Assembly: GCF_963675165.1 (NCBI RefSeq)
Contig: NC_087382.1
Coordinates: 3,697,963-3,761,962, forward strand
Length of the DNA stretch: 64,000 nt
Direction: 5' to 3'
DNA from: Halichondria panicea
Lineage: Eukaryota > Porifera > Demospongiae > Suberitida > Halichondriidae
Shown here: positions 14,317 to 24,439 of the stretch, piece after piece
How the letters are laid out: the number at the start of each line of letters is the position of its first letter
How positions within the stretch are numbered: position 1 is the stretch's first letter
Translations under genes and position numbers: made by a program
Notes under the pieces: model-generated
The model's database searches: none
What the model was told of the DNA's origin: nothing
What the model saw: only the letters and a program-made list of their open reading frames with translations

Positions 14317-15522
14317 TGTGTGGGGGGGGTGCTGAGAAACATTCAGCGCAGCAGTATTATGTAGTGTCATTAAAATAAAATCACTTTGTATGATCGAAGC
14401 TGTTACAACATGTGACTACAATGGATACCTAATAAGCAGTTGTATATGTCTAAAGATGCCACCTGTCGTCATACAGAAAACTCCTTTTAATACATCAGAG
14501 GCTGACAATGAAAATACACGTCAGAAATAATAAAACGCAACTGTTACAATAATTTATGCGATATAGCCATTACAGAGGCGATCCCAAAATTCCCTATAAT
14601 ATAGCAAAAGCAAAAACAAAACAGTGGTGGTTGGAATGAGCTCTCCAAGCTATATCCTACGTACATTGGCCTGCATAGCGGATAATCATCTCCCCTTGGG
14701 CTGTAAACTACAATGTGCAATCAGACAGTCAGGGATGTGGTGGGCGGGTGGTGGTTGGTACTAACCAACGGAAATAAGCACCTCTGGCCTACCTAGTTTA
14801 CAGCTACAGTATAACACAAGGCAATTGTGTATTGAGGATTGCAAAGTAGCAACCACTTTTAAAATTCTGGGCACCACATCCGACAGCATATAAATTATTA
14901 TTACTCACTTTAAGACGACGATGTTTGGGTGTTTGAGCTTCCGCAAGTATCGTACTTCCTCACAATAACTCGGATCTTTCACTTTCTTCACGGCTACTTT
15001 ATTTCCTCTGTATTCTCCAACAAAAACCGCTCCCTGACTGCCAGAGCCGATAAATTCAAGATCTCGAATATCTTCAAACGGTACCTCCCACGCGTCCTTC
15101 TTGACTTTAGGGTCCAGGTCTCTGCGCAGGTATGCAGCAACCGGGTGTATACAGGCCATAAGGCCTCCCCAGAACCCGCGGCCTCTACCGGGGGGCTGGG
15201 TGGGGCTGGTCCTAGAATCGTAATGAGGTGGTGGGGTGGTGATACCTCCACTAGCAGACTCGGGGCTGTAACGCTCCATTGATGCTTCGTCATCTGTTGC
15301 AGTAGATGGATTCGCTCTCCTTGCATGAAGAATTTCATAGCCTCTTAATCTTTCTTCTAGCTCCGAGGGTTGCATTTGTGTGTCGGGTAGCTCCATCTCT
15401 GTGGCTGTGTCGCTGCTCTGATCATTCTCTTCTTGATCTTGGAGTAGATTGTTGTTCTCATATATTGGAGCTTCAGAATCGCTCTCCATTGGCATCCTAG
15501 CGGCCTCCACTGAAACTGCCAT
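9322..15522 (-). CDS. MAP3K12/13: Dual leucine zipper MAP kinase kinase kinase (DLK/LZK), 8 exons
   Basis: Exons on the minus strand: 15522-14909, 14268-14074, 13072-12862, 12489-12383, 12242-11916, 11619-10076, 9755-9616, 9357-9322. Every junction is GT-AG and in phase, totalling 1057 codons plus stop. Residues about 150-396 are the kinase domain: glycine loop GSGSQGAVF (159-167), VAVKK lysine (K179), HRDLKSMN (263-270), DFG (283-285), [16 protein letters not shown] activation loop (294-309). The exon 4 segment [19 protein letters not shown] is almost as in vertebrate DLK. Residues about 405-500 form the leucine-zipper coiled coil typical of DLK/LZK. The rest is a Ser/Thr-rich tail. DLK/LZK relay axon-injury and stress signals to MKK4/7 and JNK. 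The long insert-free tail exon has no close domain. The last exon (11 codons, [11 protein letters not shown]) is the least certain. Start is the ATG at 15522; nothing in frame upstream argues for an earlier one. Confidence 0.92.
9834..9906. repeat. Tandem TGTATGACAC repeat in MAP3K intron
   Basis: About seven irregular copies of TGTATGACAC, some separated by ATAATTA, lie in the intron between MAP3K exons 6 and 7. Confidence 0.8.
14271..14322. repeat. (GT)n microsatellite at a splice acceptor
   Basis: On the minus strand this is a (CA)n run that directly precedes the AG acceptor (14270-14269) of MAP3K exon 2. It stands where a polypyrimidine tract would be. Confidence 0.85.
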
Positions 15523-15862
15523 AGCTTCACTTGCTGTGTAGACTCTGAGTAGTAGTAATGAGCTCCAAATCCTTGGAAAAGCACTGTACTACAAGTAAAT
15601 GATGCAAATTGGAAGTTTGTGCACTTGCAATAAATAATTAATTTTTAGCATCGCAGGGGATTCCCCTAGGCCTATAGGCTACTTGTAGAATACGTCATTG
15701 TTTTTATAACTAAAAATAGTTTGGGCTCTCACAAATTACATAATCATTATTAGATCTAGTTGCTATCGCACATGCGCAGTAGAATATTATGAGACCTTAA
15801 ACTGCTAAAATGAAAGTTAATGACAAACATTTCTGATAGACATGATAAATAAAGGAGAGGCA
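15523..15862. promoter_or_regulatory. Upstream region of the MAP3K gene
   Basis: 340-base gap between the MAP3K start and the 3' end of the sulfotransferase, which reads the same way. It must hold the MAP3K 5' UTR or promoter. A CATGCGCA motif at about 15771-15778 resembles half of an NRF1 site. No TATA box is evident. This is position-based inference. Confidence 0.35.
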
Positions 15863-17985
15863 TTAAACATAATCTTTGATAGGAAATGAATTCTGCATCC
15901 CATTATCAGCTAACAACTGCATAGTCTCTGTAACAGTTCTTGATATTAATTGGCTCTGTTGAGTTGTAAAATGTTCAAAATTGTCTTCATGATTTCTATA
16001 GAAACTGTTATATCCTTCCCTTAGTTTAGATTGTATGCTTCCTTCAGTGAACAGGTCTTGAAATCCAAGAAATTTAACCATCTTTAACACCTCTTTAGCT
16101 GAATTATTTTTGACATCTTCGTATTTGATGACGAGGAAAGGGTTAAACTTTCCATCTACAATCCACCCACTGATGTGAGACTTCCATCTTTCCATTCTGT
16201 CTTGAATGTATTTGTCCCATAGCTCATTAGCTCCTGAAATAGAAATAGAGTGTGTGTGTGTGTGTGTAAAGTAAAGAGGGGTATACGTACGTGATCTGGT
16301 TGATGAAAACCTGTATGCACGTACTTTCAAATCATCAGTCAATCTAGACGGAAGCTATGGGCCCGCAAAGCCATCCGGACATCTAGACTGAAGCTATGGG
16401 CCCACAAAGTCAACTATATTAGCTCACCAAAGTACTCTTTCCCCACGTAGAGGTAGTGGTTGCTGACAGTGGAGTTTACCCGCCTCTTTGATCTCTCTCG
16501 ATGCCACTCGGCAATCATGGCTCTTCGAGGGTTCCTCACGAGGAGAATGGCACCACCGTACACCGGAGCATCATTGAGTATTCTTTTGGGGAGCTTCCTG
16601 TAAAGCAGTGACAACATACTACATAATTATGGTTATGATTGAAACTGTAGCATCTTTGAAAGGCCATAAACTTGTATTGCGATGATCCAATTTCTGAAAG
16701 CTTAAAAGGAGCTTTTTTAAAGATGAGATGTTCAACTCACAAATTTGCATACCACATTTCTAATTATCGCTAAACGACCGTCGAATAAACGCACCAACTG
16801 AAAGACCTTCTTTTATATAGAAAACCACAAAGCGTTGAAGTTGCACCAGAACTAAAGTTATGGCCGTTTATCTAGTGTGCATGCACGTAGCATTCGAATA
16901 GCCAATATTAATGGTCTGATTTTCAAAAAACTTAAAAGGAGCTCTTTTGCAACATGATTAAACAAATACAGTGATCACATTGTCAGCTGTATGTAGTACG
17001 GTATACACAATGGTATATATACCAACCTATTTGTGAAGAGTGCTCCCTTGCCGTGTGTTTTGATGACAAGGACACTTGCTCCGCGCACTCCCTCTCCTGT
17101 GAAGCCTTTAGTACGCAGGCCACTGTCACAGTAAAGAGCACCTTCGTGCCAAAAAAAGACAGTTAGTAATAATAATGGCTACCTTTGTTCCACAATGTAA
17201 TTTAAAAAACTTAATTATTCAGCATCATAATTATAAATTGCTGCCAAATCAGGCTCACGTAGAGTTTGGCAGTGTTGTGTATCTAGCTACATACATATAT
17301 TGAAAGTACAATTTTTTTGAGGCGCTTAATTTTTGGTCTTCCATAAAAATTAGGTCCACGAAATACTTAGCTAATGGACACAATGTCATACACAAATTTA
17401 TTCTTCAGAGGCCATTTTACGAAATTGAAGTGCCTCGAAAATTTCACACAACACAGTATAGCTAGCTTATTAATAACCTGTACAAATTCCAGTAACCTTC
17501 TCCAGTAGTCCTCTCAACCATGTATTACCAGATCCCGGGAAGCTAGCCAGAGCTACTGGAAATCGATTAGTTCCATTCTGAAACCGACATTGACTTGTGT
17601 TCAGAATCGGCCCGAATTTTGTCTCCTTTGCGATTGTCTTCTCCTTGCAATTGTTATAAAATGATCTCTCTTTTACAGATAAGTGGTCAATACATTGTGG
17701 ATCTGCACATACCATGGCTAGCAAGTCTTGTGTGTGAACAGGGAGTGACCTTAATTTCATAACGGCAGTTCTCATGTGTGTGGGGAAAATCGTGATAGCG
17801 TTTGGTGTGTGATCGTTTTCATTCTCTGTTAATAGGTTCAAATTGAATCTTCGTTCGTTACGTAATTTGTCCTCTTTCCAGTGTATATCGACCACAAACA
17901 TAGAGTGAAATATGAGCAAGAAAGCAGCTGCCAGAGTGCCCCATATCACAGCAATCAACAGCATGAGTTTGAGGGTCCTGTTCAT
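15863..17985 (-). CDS. WSCD-type sulfotransferase, 4 exons
   Basis: Exons on the minus strand: 17985-17478, 17141-17027, 16597-16428, 16233-15863; all GT-AG, in phase, 387 codons plus stop. Residues about 8-30 are a signal-anchor helix, so this is a type II Golgi-type membrane protein. VALASFPGSGNTWLRGLLE near the end of exon 1 is the 5'-phosphosulfate-binding loop; LLVRNPRRAMIAEWHR in exon 3 is the 3'-phosphate-binding segment; LVIKYEDVK in exon 4 fits the later conserved block. The FPGSGNTW plus TGICTG signature is that of WSCD1/WSCD2 proteins, which transfer sulfate from PAPS to glycans; the vertebrate ones also have WSC domains, which are absent here. Substrate unknown. It is divergent from the ADPRH gene, 478 bases apart. 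Confidence 0.88.
16342..16413. repeat. Two-copy 39-bp tandem repeat in sulfotransferase intron
   Basis: ATCTAGAC followed by GAAGCTATGGGCCC occurs twice with period 39, at 16342 and 16381. It lies in the intron between exons 3 and 4. Confidence 0.8.
16640..16980. repeat. Dispersed repeat copies in sulfotransferase intron
   Basis: Motifs of the family at 906-985 recur here: TCTGAAAGCTTAAAAGGAGC near 16693 and 16925, and an AGAACTAAAGTTATGGCCGT motif near 16850. They lie in the intron between exons 2 and 3 and do not look coding. Confidence 0.5.
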
Positions 17986-18463
17986 TTTAACTGAGAGAAC
18001 AGAACGTTGTACTGGTATTAAAACAAACTAAGCACTATCATTGATATCTAGACTAGCTATACTCAGTCTAAACTCAGACTATAGCTCTTAGTTTAAAGAC
18101 ACAATCCACACCTTTTATCTTACCATAAAATACTATCTGGCTGCTTTTATCTATGCTGCATTTACCATCTGTTTTTTGAGAGGCCAGAACAATGCTACCA
18201 TTGTGTGGTGTCTGTCAGTCAGTCTAGACATTAAGAAATGTATGTGGGTGGAGTCCATGCAACTATAGGGGGCGGGGCGATAGTCAAGAGCTGATTCCAC
18301 ACTCTCACTGCACTCGCTCTCTCACTGCATAAACAAACACAACTCAGTCAACAAGTCTTCTAAACAGGTAAGCTAAATCCTAATTGTTTCAGTGTATCTT
18401 GCTCTAAGCAAAGGGTCCAACAGCATTGTTTCATATTTCTCCCCTGCAGAGCTACTGGAAGAC
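17986..18463. promoter_or_regulatory. Divergent promoter region with a 5' UTR intron for ADPRH
   Basis: The region separates the sulfotransferase start (minus) from the ADPRH start (plus). A small intron, 18368-18449 (GTAAGC...CTGCAG), can be read just before the ADPRH start, with a CT-rich, Inr-like stretch at 18300-18350 as the likely transcription start. The two genes may share regulation. Splice sites are seen; promoter function is inferred. Confidence 0.5.
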
Positions 18464-19534
18464 ATGGTTGATTCTGATCTCAAGAAACGCTTTGAAGCAT
18501 GCAACGTTTTGTCTGGTGTGGGAGATGCCATCGGCTACAAAAACGGTGAATGGGAATTTTGTCGATCAGGACGCAGAATCCACGAAGATTTGTACAAAAT
18601 GGGAGGTCTAGAAAATATCAAAGTCGATTCTCGAAACTGGATGATTTCTGACGATACTGTAATGCACTTAGCAACTTCCGAAGCACTTGTTTCGAAATGG
18701 GAGAGTTTGCCTGAACTATACTCGAAAATAGCGCAGAAGTACGTTGAGTGTATGAGGGATATGGCTGGACGGGCACCTGGCTTAACCTGCTCAGCTAGTG
18801 TGCAGAGGTTGAGACCTCAAGTAGACAAAGGATGGTACATTCCGTTCAACCCACGCGGAGGCGGGTGTGGCGCAGCTATGAGAGCCGTGCCCATTGGTCT
18901 GCTGTATTGGAAACCGGAGGAGATATTGTTACTGATAACAATCTCGATTGAGAGTGGACGAATGACTCATAACAATCCAACTGGCTACCTTGGAGCTATG
19001 GCCGTCGCTCTGTTTGTATCGTATGCAGTACAGAAGAAACCTCTCAAAGAGTGGGGTGCCGGACTAATCGTAACACTGGAGAAAGCATGGGAGTATATCG
19101 AGAATGAAGGTCGAGATGTTGAAGAAAATCGTGGTGCCTGGGATTACTTCAAGAAATCCTGGACAGACTATCTCTCTCTTCGTGGTATCACTGATGGAAT
19201 CTCCAAGCCTAAATTCCCAGACACGTACAAAGTATCGGAACGGGACAAGTTCTACAAGAGCGTGAGTTTTGCAGGTACAGGTGGAGCTAGTGGCCACGAT
19301 GCTCCGATGATTGCGTACGATGCTTTGCTCAGTGCTGGTGATTCGTGGGAAGAGCTGTGTTTACGTAGCATGCTTCACGGCGGAGATTCAGACAGCACTG
19401 GTATTATTGCAGCCGCGTGTTGGGGAGGCATGAACGGTTACCGTGACGTCCCTGAAGGGCATTACAAGAAGCTCGAGTATTTGGATCGACTGAAGACACA
19501 GGGAAAGAAATTATACGAGAAATCTACAAAATGA
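18464..19534 (+). CDS. ADPRH: ADP-ribosylarginine hydrolase (ARH1)
   Basis: 356 residues, against about 357 in vertebrate ADPRH. The enzyme removes ADP-ribose from arginine of modified proteins, acting in the cytosol. Metal-site motifs of the family are present: SDDTVMHLAT near residue 63 and GGDSDSTG near residue 307. PFNPRGGGCGAAMRA, IESGRMTHNNPTGYLGA and SGHDAPMIAYDAL also match closely along the whole length. The coding part is one exon. I chose the ATG at 18464 because the frame upstream runs through a CCTGCAG acceptor at 18449, so the 24 upstream codons of the open frame are likely intron or UTR. No defects seen. Confidence 0.95.
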   Translation: MVDSDLKKRFEACNVLSGVGDAIGYKNGEWEFCRSGRRIHEDLYKMGGLENIKVDSRNWMISDDTVMHLATSEALVSKWESLPELYSKIAQKYVECMRDMAGRAPGLTCSASVQRLRPQVDKGWYIPFNPRGGGCGAAMRAVPIGLLYWKPEEILLLITISIESGRMTHNNPTGYLGAMAVALFVSYAVQKKPLKEWGAGLIVTLEKAWEYIENEGRDVEENRGAWDYFKKSWTDYLSLRGITDGISKPKFPDTYKVSERDKFYKSVSFAGTGGASGHDAPMIAYDALLSAGDSWEELCLRSMLHGGDSDSTGIIAAACWGGMNGYRDVPEGHYKKLEYLDRLKTQGKKLYEKSTK

Positions 19535-19901
19535 CTTGCTAATTAGTTAGAGATGTGTGTGTGGATGAGGAATTCTGTACACATAGTGTAGAACTCCCCA
19601 GCTAGTTAGAAGGTGTTTATTGTGTGCCTATTATGACATCATGCTATTTTTTTTAATGCTACAATTTATATATCATTGTGTAATATAATTATGTGTATGA
19701 CGTTGTTGGCACTTAATTCATAATGCTATTGTTCATGTTCATATATAAAGGTGTCTATTGTGTGCGGCCTATAATTAAAATGACATCATATTCTAATGCT
19801 ATAATTAATTTTGGTATGAATATATTTTTGTACATGATTCTGTTGATGACTTCATATCATACAGTGTAATAATTTTTATCATTAAGTCGGAGACCATTAA
19901 G
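19535..19901. other. Convergent spacer between ADPRH and GT92
   Basis: AT-rich, holding the two 3' UTRs. An old direct duplication of about 140 bases is visible: GGTGTTTATTGTGTGC near 19611 and GGTGTCTATTGTGTGC near 19749, each followed by a TGACATCAT motif. No gene seen. Confidence 0.5.
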
Positions 19902-21323
19902 TTATGTAAACAAGCAAAATATTAAATTGAAAACTAGCAAGAATACATTCGTAGTGTGTTCCCATGACCCATTCGCATGTGGTGGTCCAATATGCAGCGC
20001 TTCTCCAGTCATCATCTTGTTTCCCTTTCGAATATGAGCAGCATACATGACATCGAGCGAAACTTGGTTGACTTTGTAGCCCTTGAGCATTTTGTAAGCG
20101 TAATGCGTAGCTGCGTCAATGATCACATTAGCTTTATGCAGAGACTTCGGATTACCCTGAATGAAGTGAGAATAGTTCTTGAGTTGGCTAGTGAGGTTGC
20201 CATCTGGTATCGGTATCGATTTGTTTAATCCAAACTGGTCCGGGTAATACTCAATCCATTTGAACATACACGAGCCAATATTTTCACCGCGGCAATATTT
20301 GTTGATATAGTAATACAGTTGTTTTTCTGTCGGTATCCTTGGTGTTAGGAAATCATCCGTGTCTATTAAAATGAGGTAATCATATACACCTTGTAGTCTG
20401 TACACGCAGTCTTCATATATAAGTCCTTGGTTGTGGTACCACAGTTCGTTGGGGGCGAGATACTTGTTCCAAACATCCACACTCAGAAATCCCTCCTGCA
20501 TAGCTTTCTTTATAAAGGGTTTATCAAGACCACCAGCAAGCTTAAAAGAGTCTTCAGCATCTAGATGTACATGTTGTACCCCGAGAGCACGTTGATAGAG
20601 CAACCATTCTTCCAGCCACGGTGGTCTACTTCCAAATATTTTTGCACAGGCTGCAATAGTGAAACCATACTTCTTAGCCTCGGGGGTCAAGGGTTTAACT
20701 TTACGTTGAAGTATGAGGAGGGGTCGCTCAGAAGCTGCTATTTCAATCGGAGAATTCTCATCTCGTTTAAAATGAATGTAACCATTGCTCCCGTTTTTTG
20801 CAGGCATGTCAAAACATTCTACGAACGCTTCTTCATGATTAATTTTCGGATAGAAGTGTCGCCAGAGTGGAGTTTCACCAATTAAGCGAACTTCGAAATC
20901 TCGAGCAATTTTGTTGTCTATCTGACAACCGACAATCAGTTTACGATCAGTAATTGATTTTTTGACAACAATGAGGAAAACGGAAGAGTTTCGATGTTGT
21001 TGATATTTTTTAGCTCGACTGTCGAAATAAATAGCGCGTACAAAGAGTTCTTTTGACGGGTAGAAAGTAGGTAACACTTGAGTGGTCACGTTTTGCGGAG
21101 GGGAAGGGGATGCGGTACTGAATGTTGATGTTTCGCTGTGTGTTGATTGTTGTGTGGACGGTATTGACGTATAGGGATCCGTGTTTCTAGGGGAGGGGGT
21201 GGTCCGCCCAACGTGACGACTGAGAGCTATCAATATAACTATCACCCCCAGGGCAAGCAGTAGTATCAGTTTGTTTTGGGAGGACCTCAACATCATTACG
21301 TTTTGTTTAGACTTGGACTTCAT
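19902..21323 (-). CDS. Glycosyltransferase family 92 (DUF23) protein, copy A
   Basis: 473 residues, one exon. A single hydrophobic helix at about residues 18-36 after a basic start makes it a type II Golgi membrane protein, followed by a Ser/Thr/Pro-rich stem (about 40-85). The catalytic region runs from FVRAIYFDSRAKK to the end. Family motifs are GETPLWRH, FTIAACAKIFG, PPWLEEWLLYQRALGVQHVH and the metal-binding LILIDTDDF (DxD type). GT92 enzymes such as C. elegans GALT-1 add galactose to glycans; donor and acceptor are unknown here. The tandem neighbour at 21642-22955 is a paralogue in the same orientation, 318 bases upstream. The last 15 residues are hydrophobic and unlike the paralogue, so the true C-terminus may differ. 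Confidence 0.9.
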   Translation of the reverse strand: MKSKSKQNVMMLRSSQNKLILLLALGVIVILIALSRHVGRTTPSPRNTDPYTSIPSTQQSTHSETSTFSTASPSPPQNVTTQVLPTFYPSKELFVRAIYFDSRAKKYQQHRNSSVFLIVVKKSITDRKLIVGCQIDNKIARDFEVRLIGETPLWRHFYPKINHEEAFVECFDMPAKNGSNGYIHFKRDENSPIEIAASERPLLILQRKVKPLTPEAKKYGFTIAACAKIFGSRPPWLEEWLLYQRALGVQHVHLDAEDSFKLAGGLDKPFIKKAMQEGFLSVDVWNKYLAPNELWYHNQGLIYEDCVYRLQGVYDYLILIDTDDFLTPRIPTEKQLYYYINKYCRGENIGSCMFKWIEYYPDQFGLNKSIPIPDGNLTSQLKNYSHFIQGNPKSLHKANVIIDAATHYAYKMLKGYKVNQVSLDVMYAAHIRKGNKMMTGEALHIGPPHANGSWEHTTNVFLLVFNLIFCLFT

Positions 21324-21641
21324 ACCTACAGAGAGAGAGCTGCCATTTAGAGTCTACGTTTGATGACACCTCGGCACAGCATTTATAGCAGAACTTCGAT
21401 TCGGTTGCTCTCGTACTATAAAATTATACTGAGCTTGTATTTAGCTTGTTTATCAATAAAAAACTGCTGCTCACAAGAATGTGTCAAGTCAGCAATCTAT
21501 TTGAAAACCACAATTTATGTAATAATGATTATCAAAATACACACATAATAATAATTCATGGTGAACATAATACATGTAGATAATATATACATGTAACGGT
21601 CGTAAATATGAAAGTAAAAATGCTAGAGAGATACACAGAGA
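21324..21641. promoter_or_regulatory. Spacer and probable promoter of GT92 copy A
   Basis: 318 bases between the tandem GT92 genes. AT-rich, with no recognisable element apart from a CTCGTACTATAAAAT stretch near 21410. Promoter role is inferred from position. Confidence 0.3.
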
Positions 21642-22955
21642 CTAAGGTGGACTATAAACAAGGTTCTTGTGAAACGAAGGTTGTCTGTTCTTCCTAACAT
21701 GAGCCACATACGCATCAGTGATTTGAAACACTGCTCCACTGTAGCCATCTGTCATTTTGAAGGCATAGTGTGTGGCGGTGTCAACTAGAGCAATAGTTCT
21801 GTGCACTGACTTCGGGTTGCCCTGGACAACGTGCGTGTAATTGGATAGTAAGCTTGTCACGTTACCATCCTGTAGATTTGGAATGTCGGTGTTTTTAATG
21901 TATTTGTCTGGGAAGTATTCGACCCACATCATTTTACAAGAGCCGATATTGCTTTTGAAATATTTGTAAATATAGTAATGAACAGTATCTTGATCTGGGA
22001 CCCTTGGTACGAAGAAGTCATCCGTGTCCAGTACAAACATGAAATCATACGTCCCTCGAAATCGATATCCGCAATCTTCGAGAATCAATCCTTGATTATG
22101 GTACCACACTTCTTTGCCGTTAGCAAGCCACAGGACCCAGGGGTCGAGCGATAAAAATCCACTTTTTATTTCTGCTAAAACAAAATCCATTTTCTGTTTA
22201 TCAAGTTCTATAAAGAAGTAGTTATCAACGTCGATATGTACGTGGTCGATTCCGAGACGTTTCTGATACTTTATCCATTCCACAAACCACGGGGAGTTCC
22301 CGCCAAACACTTTAGTGCATGTGACCACGGTGAAGTTGTACTCTAGACCCTTGGGGGATGTGGGTGAAACGTGTGGGTCAGGTCGTCGTACAAATCGCTC
22401 TGAAACAGCCACTTCGATTTCCGACTTGTCACTGGTTTTGTAATACAGAAAAGCTTGGTCTCCGTTTTGTGAGGGGACATCAAAACAATCTATTAAAACT
22501 TCCTCGTGGTTGATTTTGTTGTAGACAGGATATGCCCTCCATAGTGGTGTTTCTCCAATAACCTTGACTTTGAAATTACTAGTTTTCACGTTTCCAATTT
22601 GACAGCCTACAATTAGATTATTATCAGTTATATTCTTCCAAATATTGGCCAATAGAACAGTGGCATTTCGATGACTCTCCCTCGGCCTATCGTCAATGTA
22701 AGCAGCTCGGACATTCACAAACTTTGATGGTAAAAACTCCACGTAGTTTAATTGTGGTCTGCCCTTTTGTGGCAAAATGTCTTGAAATTGGGCCAAATTT
22801 GACTGAAATTCTGTATTGAGATTATTCGCCCCTTGCCCAGTATTACAGAGGGGGGGTGGTCCAAAGTTAAATTGACTGAGAATGTAACAAACGATCAATA
22901 GAACGCCCCCGGCAACAATCCACACCAGAGTTTTGATAATTGTCGACAGTGCCAT
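21642..22955 (-). CDS. Glycosyltransferase family 92 (DUF23) protein, copy B
   Basis: 437 residues, one exon, with a membrane anchor at about residues 7-28 and a shorter stem than copy A. Shared blocks with copy A: FVNVRAAYIDDRPRES, NLIVGCQIGNVKT, VIGETPLWRAYPVYNKINHEE, VWYHNQGLILEDCGYR, FVLDTDDFFVPR (DxD motif), VVQGNPKSVHR and the closing DAYVAHVRK. As in copy A, the enzyme probably works in the Golgi on glycoprotein or glycolipid glycans. The two copies arose by tandem duplication but have diverged well. Several N-glycosylation sites are present. Confidence 0.9.
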   Translation of the reverse strand: MALSTIIKTLVWIVAGGVLLIVCYILSQFNFGPPPLCNTGQGANNLNTEFQSNLAQFQDILPQKGRPQLNYVEFLPSKFVNVRAAYIDDRPRESHRNATVLLANIWKNITDNNLIVGCQIGNVKTSNFKVKVIGETPLWRAYPVYNKINHEEVLIDCFDVPSQNGDQAFLYYKTSDKSEIEVAVSERFVRRPDPHVSPTSPKGLEYNFTVVTCTKVFGGNSPWFVEWIKYQKRLGIDHVHIDVDNYFFIELDKQKMDFVLAEIKSGFLSLDPWVLWLANGKEVWYHNQGLILEDCGYRFRGTYDFMFVLDTDDFFVPRVPDQDTVHYYIYKYFKSNIGSCKMMWVEYFPDKYIKNTDIPNLQDGNVTSLLSNYTHVVQGNPKSVHRTIALVDTATHYAFKMTDGYSGAVFQITDAYVAHVRKNRQPSFHKNLVYSPP

Positions 22956-23960
22956 TTAGAGTAGAACCTGTGTGAGGAGATAACACATTGTCACACAATA
23001 TTGAGAGGTACAAAAAATATTCAAATTATCGCCATGCTTTTTCTATTAAATAAGGCACTACTTTTAACGTTGTTTCGAGGCTACTGAGTATACTGAATGT
23101 AAAACAAGAATTTATGATTATGAGCTATGGAATGGAGAAATGTCATGTCCAGGTACGTGGCGCCTTATTCAGTTAGAAGTAGTGTGCGTACAAGTACTGA
23201 ATAGCTCCGAATAACACTACATCATTGACTATCCTTATAGGCACAGCACAATCGTTAGGCAACAATAAAAAAGTATGTAATCTTTTTGTGTATAATTATA
23301 ATAAATGTTACACTCACTTGTTATTATACATACAGCTAGCTTGTTACCCATTCAATACACTGACACAATGGATATATAATTTTATGACAAAAATTAATAA
23401 TGGCCATAATTACAACTATAGCTTGAACATCCCCCCTCGCCCCCGCTCCCGCCCTATTACTAGTCTAGAGTCTACACACACCCTCCATATATACACCACT
23501 CACCTTTACAACAGCCACCATTCATTCATATCATAAGCTGACCGGCCACAGCTAGCTCGAGCCACAGCTGCCATGAGCAGAGCACTGGGTGTTGGTCGTG
23601 TTAGTTAAATTACTAACACGACCAACACCCACAAAATTAAACGCACCAAGAGCCCCGCCCCCTTAGAGCATCTGCCTAATACTGTTTCAAATGCCATGCA
23701 AGAAAACCATGCAGGCTGGGCAGCTGGAGCTAATTATAATTCATGTGAAATACATACCGCATCGAGTTATCCCAGTAATTAATTAACTGCTCTTCCCTCG
23801 AAAAACACGAAATTTTGCACACCTCATGAGAAACTTTCCTGCTAATGTGTACCGTAATTGCAATGATAATAAGAATTAAAAATCAATTGAATATGCATAA
23901 TTATGATATCTATAATAATAGTTGCATATGTTCTGGATTGTAATGATTGTCCATTCATTA
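22956..23960. other. Intergenic spacer
   Basis: Contains the GT92 copy B upstream region, AT-rich unique DNA and one strong hairpin (23587-23630, listed separately). No convincing gene. Confidence 0.5.
23587..23630. repeat. Perfect 19-bp inverted repeat with 6-base loop
   Basis: Left arm 23587-23605 (GGGTGTTGGTCGTGTTAGT) is exactly complementary to right arm 23612-23630, loop TAAATT. It could be a transposon footprint or a stable RNA or DNA hairpin. Confidence 0.9.
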
Positions 23961-24439
23961 TTATCTTCCAAACTGTACAGACACGTTAGTAAAGATGGAC
24001 CTGCACGGGACATTAAAGATGACAATTGAATCAATGCATACCAAACAGAAGAACTCTAGACACTGATTTGTTTGCAATAGACTTCCCACGTATTTGACAA
24101 ATTTGGGCTTAGGCCTTCCTTAGAGCTACAGAATTGCTTTTTCGAAATTGGACCTTCCAAACTCAAGTTATAAGTGCTCAAAGTTAGCGACCACTGCAGA
24201 TACCCTCATACCTGTGGAGATAGAAGAATATGTATCCAGTGGTCTGCCTCCTTTGTCTAATGTCCTCTTCCCTCACTTCACTGACTTGTGAGTCATTGTA
24301 AGTACGCCAGCTGTGATCAGGGAACGAGTACACGTCACTGATGTAGTGACCTGTGTGAGGGGAGTGGGCGGATATGTGTGTGTGAGGGGAGTGGACAGCA
24401 GGTGTGTGAGGTATGTGAGGCTCGGACAAATGTTAGATT

